Assembly (NCBI GenBank): GCA_016713365.1
Contig: JADJPG010000049.1
Coordinates: 1-52,676, forward strand
From: Verrucomicrobiota bacterium
GTDB lineage: Bacteria; Verrucomicrobiota; Verrucomicrobiia; Limisphaerales; JADJPG01
Length of the DNA: 52,676 nucleotides
Reading direction: 5' to 3'
In this document: positions 45,459 to 52,676 of the stretch, piece after piece
How the letters are laid out: each line of letters opens with the position of its first letter
How positions within the stretch are numbered: position 1 is the stretch's first letter
Program-made: the position numbers and the translations under genes
Notes under the pieces: model-generated
Database searches by the model: none
Seen by the model: the letters and a program-made list of their open reading frames with translations, nothing else
Told to the model about the DNA's origin: nothing

Positions 45459-46152
45459 CTATCCGAGTAATCCATCGTCAGAGACGCGTGATCTGGTAAA
45501 GGGGATTGGTCCGGGCGAAGTCGCTTCCGGATAACCAAAGTCGCCAATCACACCAAGGCATCGCACCTGTAAGCCATGCCGTTCAGCTTGCGCCGTCAAC
45601 GACTCGATCGTGTGCCGCACATATTTGCCCGGGTGCTCCGGGTGACGAAACTCGTAATGATCCGGGGCAAAGGTGTCCCCAGAAACGTTCCGCCGCCTTT
45701 GGGCCGGGTGCGAATCATCTTCAACAGACGATCCATCTTCTCATCATCAAAATAATAGAGAATCTGGGACGCCCACATGAAATCGAACTGCTGGCCGTTC
45801 AGCTCTGCGTCACCAAAGGTGTCCGAGACAATCAGTCGGGGCTTCCTGCGGGAGAGCTTGTGCCGCCCGATTTGCTCGTGAGCAGCGTCAATTCGAACCG
45901 GGTCAATATCCACGCCACAATAGCCGCCTGGATCAAGGTGACGAATGAACGGAACCCCCCCTTGCAGCGGCCCACAACCGATGTCAAGGAGGGTATGGTG
46001 TGGTTTCAATCCGTTCTTGGTTAACAGTTGCAGATGATACGCCTGCAGCTCATCCCAAAACCCAAGCGGACCCCCATCGCCTCAAAGCGGTGATGATTTC
46101 TCAGTCCCGGAACAAAGGCTCGCAGCGAATACAGCCGGCGACGGGAACGCAT
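45459..46152 (-). CDS. Class I SAM-dependent methyltransferase, two frameshifts
   Basis: The central frame shows motif I LLDIGCGPLQGG, the acidic CGVDIDPVRID and FDFMWASQILYYF. Upstream, in another frame from ATG 46152, is a matching start (MRSRRRLYSLRAFVPG, HHRFEAMGVRLG). One missing T in the T4 run near 46045 gives GFWDELQAYHLQLLTKNG. A second deletion near 45680 gives SGDTFAPDHYEFRHPEHPGK and a stop at 45459. The repaired protein has about 230 residues. The methyl acceptor is unknown. Confidence 0.72.
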
Positions 46153-46679
46153 CAAAAAACGCCGTGCGATATGAATGGCAATCATGGAATCCTATGGAAT
46201 CGTGGGAATTTTCCGGTGAATTCAACATCCCGGGCACACGGCTTATTTGCCGTGCAGGATTCCAAACGTTTTGGCGCGGCGGCGAACGAATTGTAGCATT
46301 GGAAAAGCGCCACACTCGGCCGCCGGTTGCAGTGGAAGAAAGAGTAACGCCAAGCGTAGCCCAACATGGGAATCCCACTGACCGGAAAAACTATCGGCTT
46401 TTGGAAAAAAACGGCGGCGCGCTACAAAAGATCAAAGCCGTGTACTGCTTTTCCCCGTCCGACATCAGTCGAATTTAGACGGCCTTGCGAGGCAAATCCG
46501 TTCCGCGCTGAGGTGAAACACCAAACCGCTTTTTCAAGCGAGACACCAAGGTGAAAGGCAAACTAAGATGGGCAAAACCGGATCGATCTATAGGGGCAGT
46601 AGACCCGAACTACCATCCGCCGGCCAATCGTCTCAAAGCCTCAGTCAACTCGAACCGGGTCAAAACGAACACGGCGGAG
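46153..46679. other. Region without a convincing gene, about 525 bases
   Basis: Short open frames occur on both strands but none has recognisable motifs. Minus-strand frames here lead into the methyltransferase region and may include its promoter. A 20-base string like gtcaactcgaaccgggtcaa near 46634 has a close match inside the methyltransferase gene near 45888, possibly by chance. I cannot assign a function. Confidence 0.4.
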
Positions 46680-47805
46680 TCACTTATAAAGTCTGAACCA
46701 CCTATGGTCCGGAAAAACTTGATTCGTGAGGACAAATTGTTCGCCCACGAGAACTGGACTCTCATTCACCGTGACCCAACTCGTTTCCCCGTCAGGCGGT
46801 GCTGCGGTCCATTGGAGGCTGTAACCCACTGCCGACGCCGGCCAATAAAACACCATTTTGTCGTCAATCCTCGTTCCCTCCAGCCGCACGCTTTCCTCTG
46901 ACGCATTGTCCAAAAATACATGATCCACATGTTCGCCCCTTCGTTGGGGATCGAAGTCCACGTGACATTGTAGTCGCCAGCAGCAGCGACCTCCTTCGTG
47001 GCGATGCCCCTTGAACGTAAAGTGAAGTCGGTGGAGGTTCCGCCTTCTTGACTTGGATGCTAAACCCATCTCCCACGCTCAAACCCCGGGGGTTGCCTTG
47101 ATCCCCTGCCCAGACGGCGACCAGCAGGGCGGGGCCGGGAGGGGTTACCGTGGCGCTGGTTTGGGGAGGACTGGCAACCCGATTGAATTTGACGTCCCTC
47201 AGTTCTGCGCCGTTCTTGATCTCCAATACCATGAGCGTCGTCTCATCCCGCGACGCGGAATAAACATTCCACTGATGACCTTCCCCTCCCACCGCGTTCG
47301 TTTGCCACGTAAACGGCGCATCCGGAACGCAACCAGTCGGGAATGTAGATTTCAAGAGGCCTTAGCGAACATAAATGTTCCCCTTGTTGTCCGATGGCGG
47401 ATATCGGAAGCCATTCGTGGCACCCCGACCCACCCATACCACAAAAGAACTTCCCGATGCGGACGTCGTGACCGGAGAGGTTTGGAGATTGGTGTTGGTG
47501 GTCTCGCTCAACAAATAATACGTCCATGTGTTCGTCCCGGGAATCGGAGCTCCCATCGCAACTTGAACTCCCGCGGTGACCAGGCCAATGCCCACTGCGA
47601 TCATTATCGGCCAGATAAACGCCCAGCGAGGGCGCGCCACAATCCCCTCTCGGTACCCGCTGCCGGCGAAAATGGATCGTTTGGAGGACGGGGAGCTCTT
47701 CGGTGCGCTCCGTACATGGGACCGTTCCGTTGAGGTTCCAACCCTGTTGCCCGTAACTTCAGAAGCATTCATGGGATGGTCAAAGATGCGGCGAGCCTCA
47801 CGCAA
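46680..47805 (-). CDS. Secreted or membrane-anchored protein of unknown function, disrupted
   Basis: From ATG 47805 (or 47772) a basic N-terminus leads to one membrane segment (FIWPIMIAVGIGLVTAGVQV), then a beta-rich domain (TNTWTYYLLSETTNTNL, SSFVVWVGRGATNGF). A TAA at 47362-47364 interrupts the frame, but the same frame goes on with FTWQTNAVGGEGHQWNVY. Two further shifts (about 47041, and the T5 run near 46921) are needed to read GDYNVTWTSIPNEGANMW and then LDNASEESVRLEG and PDHRWFRLYK. The repaired protein is about 370 residues, with a terminal beta module like other secreted proteins here. Its role in the cluster is unknown. Confidence 0.6.
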
Positions 47806-47877
47806 AACTCAAGCCCATACTTCACTCTTTTTTGGCCGCAGTCATATCGCCAGTTCGCGTTGCGATGCGTCGGCCTG

Positions 47878-48765
47878 TCAGCACCCCGGCGACCAGCTGC
47901 GACACTGCGGTCGGCCCGAAATCTCCCTCTGCTCAGTCAAGTCATCGGCAAAGAATGAGTTCGCGATCTTCCCAGCCAGCTCAACCACATGCGGTTTCAA
48001 CAGCATGGCATGTGGATTGGCTGCCATTTGCATTAGCTCGATGCGCTCCCCCACTGCTTCCGACCAGCCCATGTTTTCCTCCCTCAAGTAATCATAATTG
48101 GCCCGCGGTCGAAACAGGGTCAGCTGCAGTTGCGACGGCGGAGGGAGATACCGCCAGGCCGCCTCATCATTGATCCGCTGGACAAACCCGCCGGATTTCG
48201 GATCCCACTGGTTCCCTTCCCGCGCGCCACCCATCCCCGCCAGCCCGGATCGCACCCGCCCCCTGGCGGCTTCCGCCGCCATCCGCAACTTTTCACCTAG
48301 ATACTCCACCACTTCCCCGGTCGACATTTCCCGCAGGCTCTGAAAATGGAACGCCGCTTTTTGCCAGAGGGCCGACCACCCGGGACGGTGCTTCCCCTCC
48401 TTGCTCAGGGATCCAAGGTTGTACGAATCGAAAAGTCCCAGGAAACCAGGCACCTCGCCCGAGGCGGCAATCTGCCTGGCCATCTCGTAGACCACCGCCC
48501 CTCCCATGCAGTACCCGGCCAGATGGTACTTGCCGCTCGGTTGAACGTGGCGCAACCGCCGCACATAGTGTGAGGCCATCTCTTCAATCGTCCGAAAGGG
48601 AGCGCTTTTGCCGTCCAGGCCCCGGGCTTGGAACCCATAAACCGAGATGTCCGGGGCCAACGCTTCTGCGAGGGCACGATACAGGAGCAGGTTTCCGCTC
48701 GCTCCATGCACCAGGAACAGCGTCGGGCGGCCTCGCCCGGTCGGATCGGAACCAGACAATCCCAC
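47878..48765 (-). CDS. NRPS thioesterase domain (fragment of A-PCP-TE synthetase), Cys nucleophile
   Basis: An alpha/beta-hydrolase domain: LFLVHGASGNLLLYRALAEA, YHLAGYCMGGAVVYEMA, and a C-terminal His in AANPHAMLLKP, with an Asp in GLFDSYN. The nucleophile elbow is GYCMGG, with cysteine where most synthetase thioesterases have serine. It terminates the NRPS and releases the product. It joins the carrier domain through a shift near 48735 (VPIRPTGRGRPTLF when repaired). Stop at 47878. Confidence 0.85.
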   Translation of the reverse strand: MGLSGSDPTGRGRPTLFLVHGASGNLLLYRALAEALAPDISVYGFQARGLDGKSAPFRTIEEMASHYVRRLRHVQPSGKYHLAGYCMGGAVVYEMARQIAASGEVPGFLGLFDSYNLGSLSKEGKHRPGWSALWQKAAFHFQSLREMSTGEVVEYLGEKLRMAAEAARGRVRSGLAGMGGAREGNQWDPKSGGFVQRINDEAAWRYLPPPSQLQLTLFRPRANYDYLREENMGWSEAVGERIELMQMAANPHAMLLKPHVVELAGKIANSFFADDLTEQREISGRPQCRSWSPGC

Positions 48766-49110
48766 CCGGATCCATCTTCGGCCCAGTCGGACAATTCATG
48801 TGCCAGCGCCTTGACCGTTGAAGAGGACAGTAAGGTGGAAAGTGGCAGCCTGACTCCAAATTGGTCCTGAATTCTCGACAGCAGCCGCGCGCCGTGACCG
48901 AATCCCCCCCCAATTCAAAGAAATCGTCATTGACTCCGATTCTCTTAACTCCCAGCAACTCACCAAACAAATCCATCAGCCTGGCCTCCGCCGTGGAACC
49001 GGGAGCAACTACCGGACGGCTGGAGCACTTCTCCGCGGCCACGCCGTCGCTTAGGGCTTTCCGGTCCACTTTTCCGTTTGGTGTTAACGGCAACTGTTTG
49101 ATGACGCGAA
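48737..49110 (-). CDS. NRPS peptidyl carrier domain (fragment)
   Basis: Begins with the end of the adenylation domain (LPLTPNGKVDRKAL, motif A10, with the catalytic Lys). Then a carrier domain: EARLMDLFGELLGVKRIG and the phosphopantetheine site DDFFELGGDSVTA. After that motif the frame breaks near 48890. The next frame reads RIQDQFGVRLPLSTLLSSST and SDWAEDGSGW, as expected for carrier helices and the linker to the thioesterase. Confidence 0.82.
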
Positions 49111-49885
49111 GGCCGACGGAATCATGTAGGCCGGCAGCCGACGGGCCAAATGCTCGCGCAACTCGTCACTGCTCGGGTCGAAGTTCCCCCTCCGAACCAC
49201 GTGGGCGACTAGGTGACTGTCTCCTGTGCCGCGACGTTGGCTGGTCACGACCGCCTCCCCCACCTTCTCATGCGTCACCAGCACGGTTTCAATTTCCCCT
49301 AGCTCAATTCGATGGCCTCGAATCTTGACTTGGGAATCCATTCGCCCAAGGCATTCCAATGTCCCATCGGGCCTCCACCGCGCCAGATCTCCGGTCCGAT
49401 ACAGCCGTTTGCCCGGCCGGCCCGGATCCATGACGAACCGTTCGGCCGTCAATTCGGGGCGGTTCAGATAACCCACCGCCAATCCATCCCCTCCGATCAT
49501 CAACTCCCCGGTCACCCCAACCGGCACGCACCCAAATGTGTGATCCACCACCCGGACTTCCGTGTTGTCTATCGGGCGGCCAATCGAGATGTCGTTCGCA
49601 TCCAGGATTCGACCACACGTCGACCAGATCGTGGTCTCGGTTGGACCATACATGTTCCATAGTTCACCGCAGCGTTTCAAAAGTTCCGCCGCCAGGGAGG
49701 GCGGCAGCGCTTCACCCCCACACAGGGCTTTCAGCCGTGGTGATCCTTTCCAGCCCGCTTCAAGCATCAACCGCCAGGTGGCCGGTGTCGCCTGCAACAC
49801 GGTCACAGCATGGTCTTCGAGCAGCCGAATCAGGGCCGTTCCATCCATCGTTGCTTCACGCGTCGCAATCACAACCCGACCCCCC
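49084..49885 (-). CDS. NRPS adenylation domain, C-terminal half (fragment)
   Basis: Contains VLQATPATWRLMLEAGW, LKALCGGEALP, A5 NMYGPTETTIWST, A6 GELMIGGDGLAVGYLNRPE, A7 YRTGDLARW and A8 GRMDSQVKIRGHRIELGEIE. With the previous fragment the specificity residues read D-I-L-Q-C-G-M-I-W-K, close to glycine codes. It begins where an extra base in the C6 run at 49880-49885 is removed (LVAGGRVVIATRE). A missing base near 49115 joins it to A10 in the carrier fragment. Confidence 0.84.
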
Positions 49886-50350
49886 TGCGACCAGCGGCAG
49901 AAGCAGCTCCAGCCCGGCGATGTCAAAGGATGGCGTCGTGACCGCGAGCAGCACATCGTCCGCGTCCATGCCCGGCTCCCGCCGCATGGATTCCAAAAAA
50001 TTAATCAGCGCGCGCTGCGGGATCTGCACCCCCTTGGGCCGGCCGGTGGAACCGGAGGTGAAAATGACATAAGCCGTATCTCGGAGCATGTTGCCACCTC
50101 CCGTCAATTCGGCCCGTCCCTCCGTCGTTAAGCGCCGGTTTATCCACCCACACCACCTGCGCTTTGCATGAGGCAATCGGTTGGCTAGTGACGATTCGGT
50201 AACAAGAATGGGGATGCCCGCGTCTGCCATCATCGCTCCCAGGCGATCTCGTGGAAACGCCGGATCCATCGGAACATAGGCCGCGCCGCATTTGAGCACC
50301 GCCAGCAACCAGATCGCCATCTCCAGGGAGCGATTCACACATAATCCCAC
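49880..50350 (-). CDS. NRPS adenylation domain, central part (fragment)
   Basis: Carries A2 LKCGAAYVPMDP, A3 YVIFTSGSTGRPKGV and A4 TTPSFDIAGLELL, in the right order and spacing. The ATG at 50350 (MGLCVNRS) is internal: the family reads LVGLCVNRSLEMAIW here, so the domain begins in the next fragment. The residues after LLPLVAGG are out of frame. Confidence 0.84.
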
Positions 50351-50661
50351 CAGGGTGCGGGCATCGCGCCGGCCGATCGCAAATGCATCGCCGCCTCACT
50401 CGAGGCAATTCCAAGCTCACGATAGGTCATTCGTCGCTGGCGATGGACGAGTGCCACCGCGTCAGGACTCACCTGAATGCGCGCGTCAATGAGCGCCTGC
50501 ACGGTCGTGGCGTGAGGATACTCCCGCTCCCTGCCCACCCCGAATTGATAAAGAGTTCTCTCCAAAGGCTTTTCCTTTAAAATCGGGCACCCTTGCCGGA
50601 ACCATTTTACCACCGCTCGACCACCACGCCGCGATCCTCTCAATAGCTTGGCGCCCGTCAC
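50351..50661 (-). CDS. NRPS N-terminus, start of adenylation domain (fragment)
   Basis: From ATG 50661, a short leader and then a typical adenylation start: TVQALIDARIQVSPDAVAL and MTYREL. No condensation domain precedes it: the next gene upstream ends within 45 bases. So the enzyme is a free-standing A-PCP-TE synthetase of about 920 residues. A shift near 50355 joins it to the central part. Confidence 0.75.
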
Positions 50662-50705
50662 CGCCGCTGCCCCTGAACCGGAGATCGCCAGGCGATTCTA
50701 CCAGA

Positions 50706-51349
50706 TTACCGAACCACCTCTCCTTCCAGCGGACGCAAGAACTCCTCCCTCACCTCATGCAGTGCATCCAGTGAAGCATCCCACCATCTCATTTTCATTA
50801 GTTCGTCGATTCTCTCCGCGGAGAATCGATAACGCAACACCGTGGCCGGGTACCCCCCCACCACCGCGTACGGCGGAACGTCCTCCACCACGACGGCACC
50901 AGCCGCGATCACCGCCCCGTCCCCAATTCGGGACGTGGGATACAGTATCCTGGCATCGGATCCAATCCAAACATCGTTTCCAATCTGAATGCGTTGTCTC
51001 GGAAGTTCGAATCCGCGGAAAACCCATAGGCTCTATGGTAAAAGACCCCGTGGGTGGATAAGGTGTTTCGCGGGTGGTCGGCGTTGTTGAATTCTACCGA
51101 GGAGTGGATCGTGGAATACTTTCCCACTGAAGTACCTGCCTTGAGCCGAAGGTGATCAAAACGCACCAGGCTGTAGTCGCCGATCTGGATTCGGTGAATC
51201 TCGGAAAATAATCGTCGGAGTGTCACCGAATACATTTCTCGGCCTTCCAGACTCAAAATCATCCGCGCAGCCGCCCGCCTGATGGATGCCCGCTCAAACC
51301 TCCGGTAAACGGGCGCCAGCACGAACTTTGCGACGTACGACTCCTTCAT
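50706..51349 (-). CDS. CatB-like hexapeptide acetyltransferase, frameshifted
   Basis: Start at ATG 51349 (MKESYVAKFVLAP). Left-handed beta-helix turns: IQIGDYSLVRFDHLRL, TSVGKYSTIHSSVEF, and FYHRAYGF. One missing base near 51005 joins the frame ending at 50706: QRIQIGNDVWIGSDARI, GDGAVIAAGAVVVEDVPPYAVVGG and the C-terminal helix MRWWD, all typical of xenobiotic/streptogramin-type acetyltransferases and of sugar O-acetyltransferases. Repaired length about 215 residues. It probably acylates a sugar or the NRPS product. Confidence 0.8.
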
Positions 51350-51443
51350 GGCGAAAGCCTTCAGGCCCGGTCGCCCTGCCGCCGGGCTCCCCGCCCGCCG
51401 CGCCGCCGCCGAGACCGCGGTCGAAATCTGCAAAAATGCCCTG

Positions 51444-51827
51444 TTATCGGGGTTTTGATATCGCCGCACTACCCGGGCCGGATCCTGCAGTTTCTGGCAT
51501 GCGCGGCAGCCCGCACACCAGCGCGGCGATGGCTCGCACGGAGGAATTGGCGGCAAAGTCCGATGGGCTCAGCTTGGTTCCGAATTCATGATTGATCTCC
51601 ACCAGCAATTTCAGCACGAGCAGCGAATGCCCTCCCAGATCAAAAAAACTTCGATTCAAGTCAACCGACGAAATCCTCAATAATCGTTGGAAAATCTTGG
51701 CTACCTTTTCCTCCACAATCACCCCCACCTCCGTGCGGTTCACTCCCTCTCCGTCGGCCGGGGCTGGCCCGGCCGGTTCCGTACCCACCGAACGCAGTGA
51801 TAGTCGGGTTTGAGCCGACCGCTGCAA
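51444..51827 (-). CDS. Carrier domain at the end of an NRPS-like protein (fragment)
   Basis: The sequence VIVEEKVAKIFQRLLRI and SFFDLGGHSLLVLKLLVEI is a peptidyl carrier domain with the phosphopantetheine serine in GGHS. It continues the adenylation-like protein encoded upstream, through a missing base somewhere at 51760-51830. The tail after the domain is short and proline-rich (MPETAGSGPGSAAISK), so the protein ends in the carrier with no thioesterase. Confidence 0.82.
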   Translation of the reverse strand: MQRSAQTRLSLRSVGTEPAGPAPADGEGVNRTEVGVIVEEKVAKIFQRLLRISSVDLNRSFFDLGGHSLLVLKLLVEINHEFGTKLSPSDFAANSSVRAIAALVCGLPRMPETAGSGPGSAAISKPR

Positions 51828-52676
51828 CTGCCCCGGGCAATTCGCGCAGCACGATTCCGGGCGGGCAACAAGTAGAGGCTTCGTTCCAGAAAAACCCTGT
51901 ACTCCTCCTCCGCCAGCACCGCGCCCGGTCGCAGATGCACACGAAGTTCCATCACGCCATCAGTTTCGCGTCCGACTGCCGGGGTGGCAGACCAGACTGC
52001 CGGATGTCGGCAGGCGACTTCCACCAAATCGGCGAAATCGCTCACCAAAATCACGCCGTCCCCCAGTTCAATGTCATTGCCCCGCCATTGGAGCCGTCCA
52101 GACGGCTGCAATCGGAAGTAGTCATCGAGCATCAACTGACTGCCGTCACGTTCGCAGGTAAGCCGCGCCCGTCCCACGCTCCCGAAGGGAGCAATTTCCC
52201 CGCTGGCACTGATCAGGTCCAGCCTCCATCCCGGTAACAGCTCGATGCCTCCCGGCCCCTTCGGTGCCATATCCCCCGGCACCCCGTGGTCCGCCCATAG
52301 CAGAAGCAAGTCGCGCGTGGCTGGGTGCCGGAGTCGATGGTAAACTCCGGCGTCGCACAAACTATCCCGCGCGGCGCTTGGAAGGGGTCTGCCTTCCGCG
52401 ACGATGACGCGCACCCTCGCGAACGCGCCGGGATCGCCGACAAGGCACGCCGATGCAAGTTCCGTCGTCCAGAACACGACGGAGATTCCGGACAACGCCC
52501 GGAGGATCTCCGCTGGCGCGTCTGAAACCAGACGGACGACTCTGCCGCCTCGGTTCCACGAGATAAGCAGTTCCTCCCAACCCGCGGAGGACTCCAGCGA
52601 CCCCGTCGACAAAACGCACGCGGTCGCGGGCCACTCCGGACAATCTTCCAACAGATTCAACACCGAAACCGCATTC
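51740..52676 (-). CDS. Degenerate adenylation domain of NRPS-like protein (5' end outside window)
   Basis: The frame is open to the end of the window. The layout follows an adenylation C-terminal half: VIVAEGRPLPSAAR (as in VFGGEALP), DDYFRLQPSGRLQWRGN (as in the A7-A8 TGDLARWLPDG region), VEVACRHPAV (as in EAALRQHPAV) and EEEYRVFLERSLYLLPARN (as in the sub-domain helix before A10). The catalytic motifs A5 GPTE, A7 TGD and A8 RGxRIELGE are lost or altered. The domain may no longer activate a substrate and could serve as scaffold, or may be decayed. Confidence 0.65.
   Translation of the reverse strand, partial: NAVSVLNLLEDCPEWPATACVLSTGSLESSAGWEELLISWNRGGRVVRLVSDAPAEILRALSGISVVFWTTELASACLVGDPGAFARVRVIVAEGRPLPSAARDSLCDAGVYHRLRHPATRDLLLLWADHGVPGDMAPKGPGGIELLPGWRLDLISASGEIAPFGSVGRARLTCERDGSQLMLDDYFRLQPSGRLQWRGNDIELGDGVILVSDFADLVEVACRHPAVWSATPAVGRETDGVMELRVHLRPGAVLAEEEYRVFLERSLYLLPARNRAARIARGSCSGRLKPDYHCVRWVRNRPGQPRPTERE

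Noticed and set aside
46551..46901. 116-residue plus-strand frame near the unknown secreted gene
   Set aside because: Half of it is antisense to the conserved C-terminal end of that gene; no motif or ribosome-binding site.

Overview
The window looks like high-GC DNA from a Verrucomicrobiota bacterium, probably of the Pedosphaera/Limisphaerales type. This is inferred from the gene families, not from a marker gene. The pointers are a VPDSG-CTERM exosortase with two candidate substrates, an ECF sigma factor of the Acidobacteria/Verrucomicrobia type coupled to a WD40 Ser/Thr kinase, an ASPIC/UnbV FG-GAP protein, a heme c/copper monooxygenase-like protein beside a redoxin, and many large secreted proteins with MBG, Ig, PKD and cadherin-like modules. 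I saw no rRNA, tRNA, CRISPR array, phage or transposase gene.

Layout. 1-9.4 kb: the end of an ankyrin-repeat protein, an SDR, an FG-GAP/ASPIC protein, a LytTR response regulator, an isoprenylcysteine-methyltransferase-like membrane protein, a P-loop ATPase, and a redoxin plus cytochrome c/copper monooxygenase pair. 9.5-13.6 kb (minus): a Ser/Thr kinase with WD40 repeats whose stop overlaps the start of an ECF sigma gene (ATGA). 13.7-20.3 kb (plus): secreted proteins, including two paralogous fibre-like proteins that share a 5' leader hairpin, a zincin-like protease, a choice-of-anchor-like protein and an outer-membrane barrel. 20.4-23.1 kb: a secreted PQQ-type sugar dehydrogenase with heme sites. 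23.2-30.2 kb (minus): a lipoprotein, an MBG-repeat protein and a large zinc metalloprotease.

30.6-52.7 kb is the most interesting part. On the minus strand it carries exosortase (XrtC-like), dTDP-sugar genes (rfbB, an rfbD-like reductase, rfbA), an AsnB-type amidotransferase, an acyl carrier protein, a NadE-like ATP-pyrophosphatase, two hexapeptide acyltransferases, an SDR, a GNAT, an acyl-CoA ligase, a methyltransferase, a one-module NRPS (A-PCP-TE, probably glycine-activating, with a cysteine-nucleophile thioesterase) and the end of a second NRPS-like protein with a degenerate adenylation domain. Two VPDSG-like sorting-signal proteins flank the sugar/exosortase genes, and a NusG/RfaH-like gene faces the cluster from its end. 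I read this as an exopolysaccharide/exosortase locus fused with an aminoacyl/acyl modification pathway.

Caveat: at least 20 reading-frame lesions occur, and they are densest right of 41 kb. Many are single-base deletions, several in short homopolymers, and they hit unrelated genes. Assembly or sequencing error at low depth is therefore the simplest explanation for most of them. I describe the reconstructed proteins and give the lesion positions.
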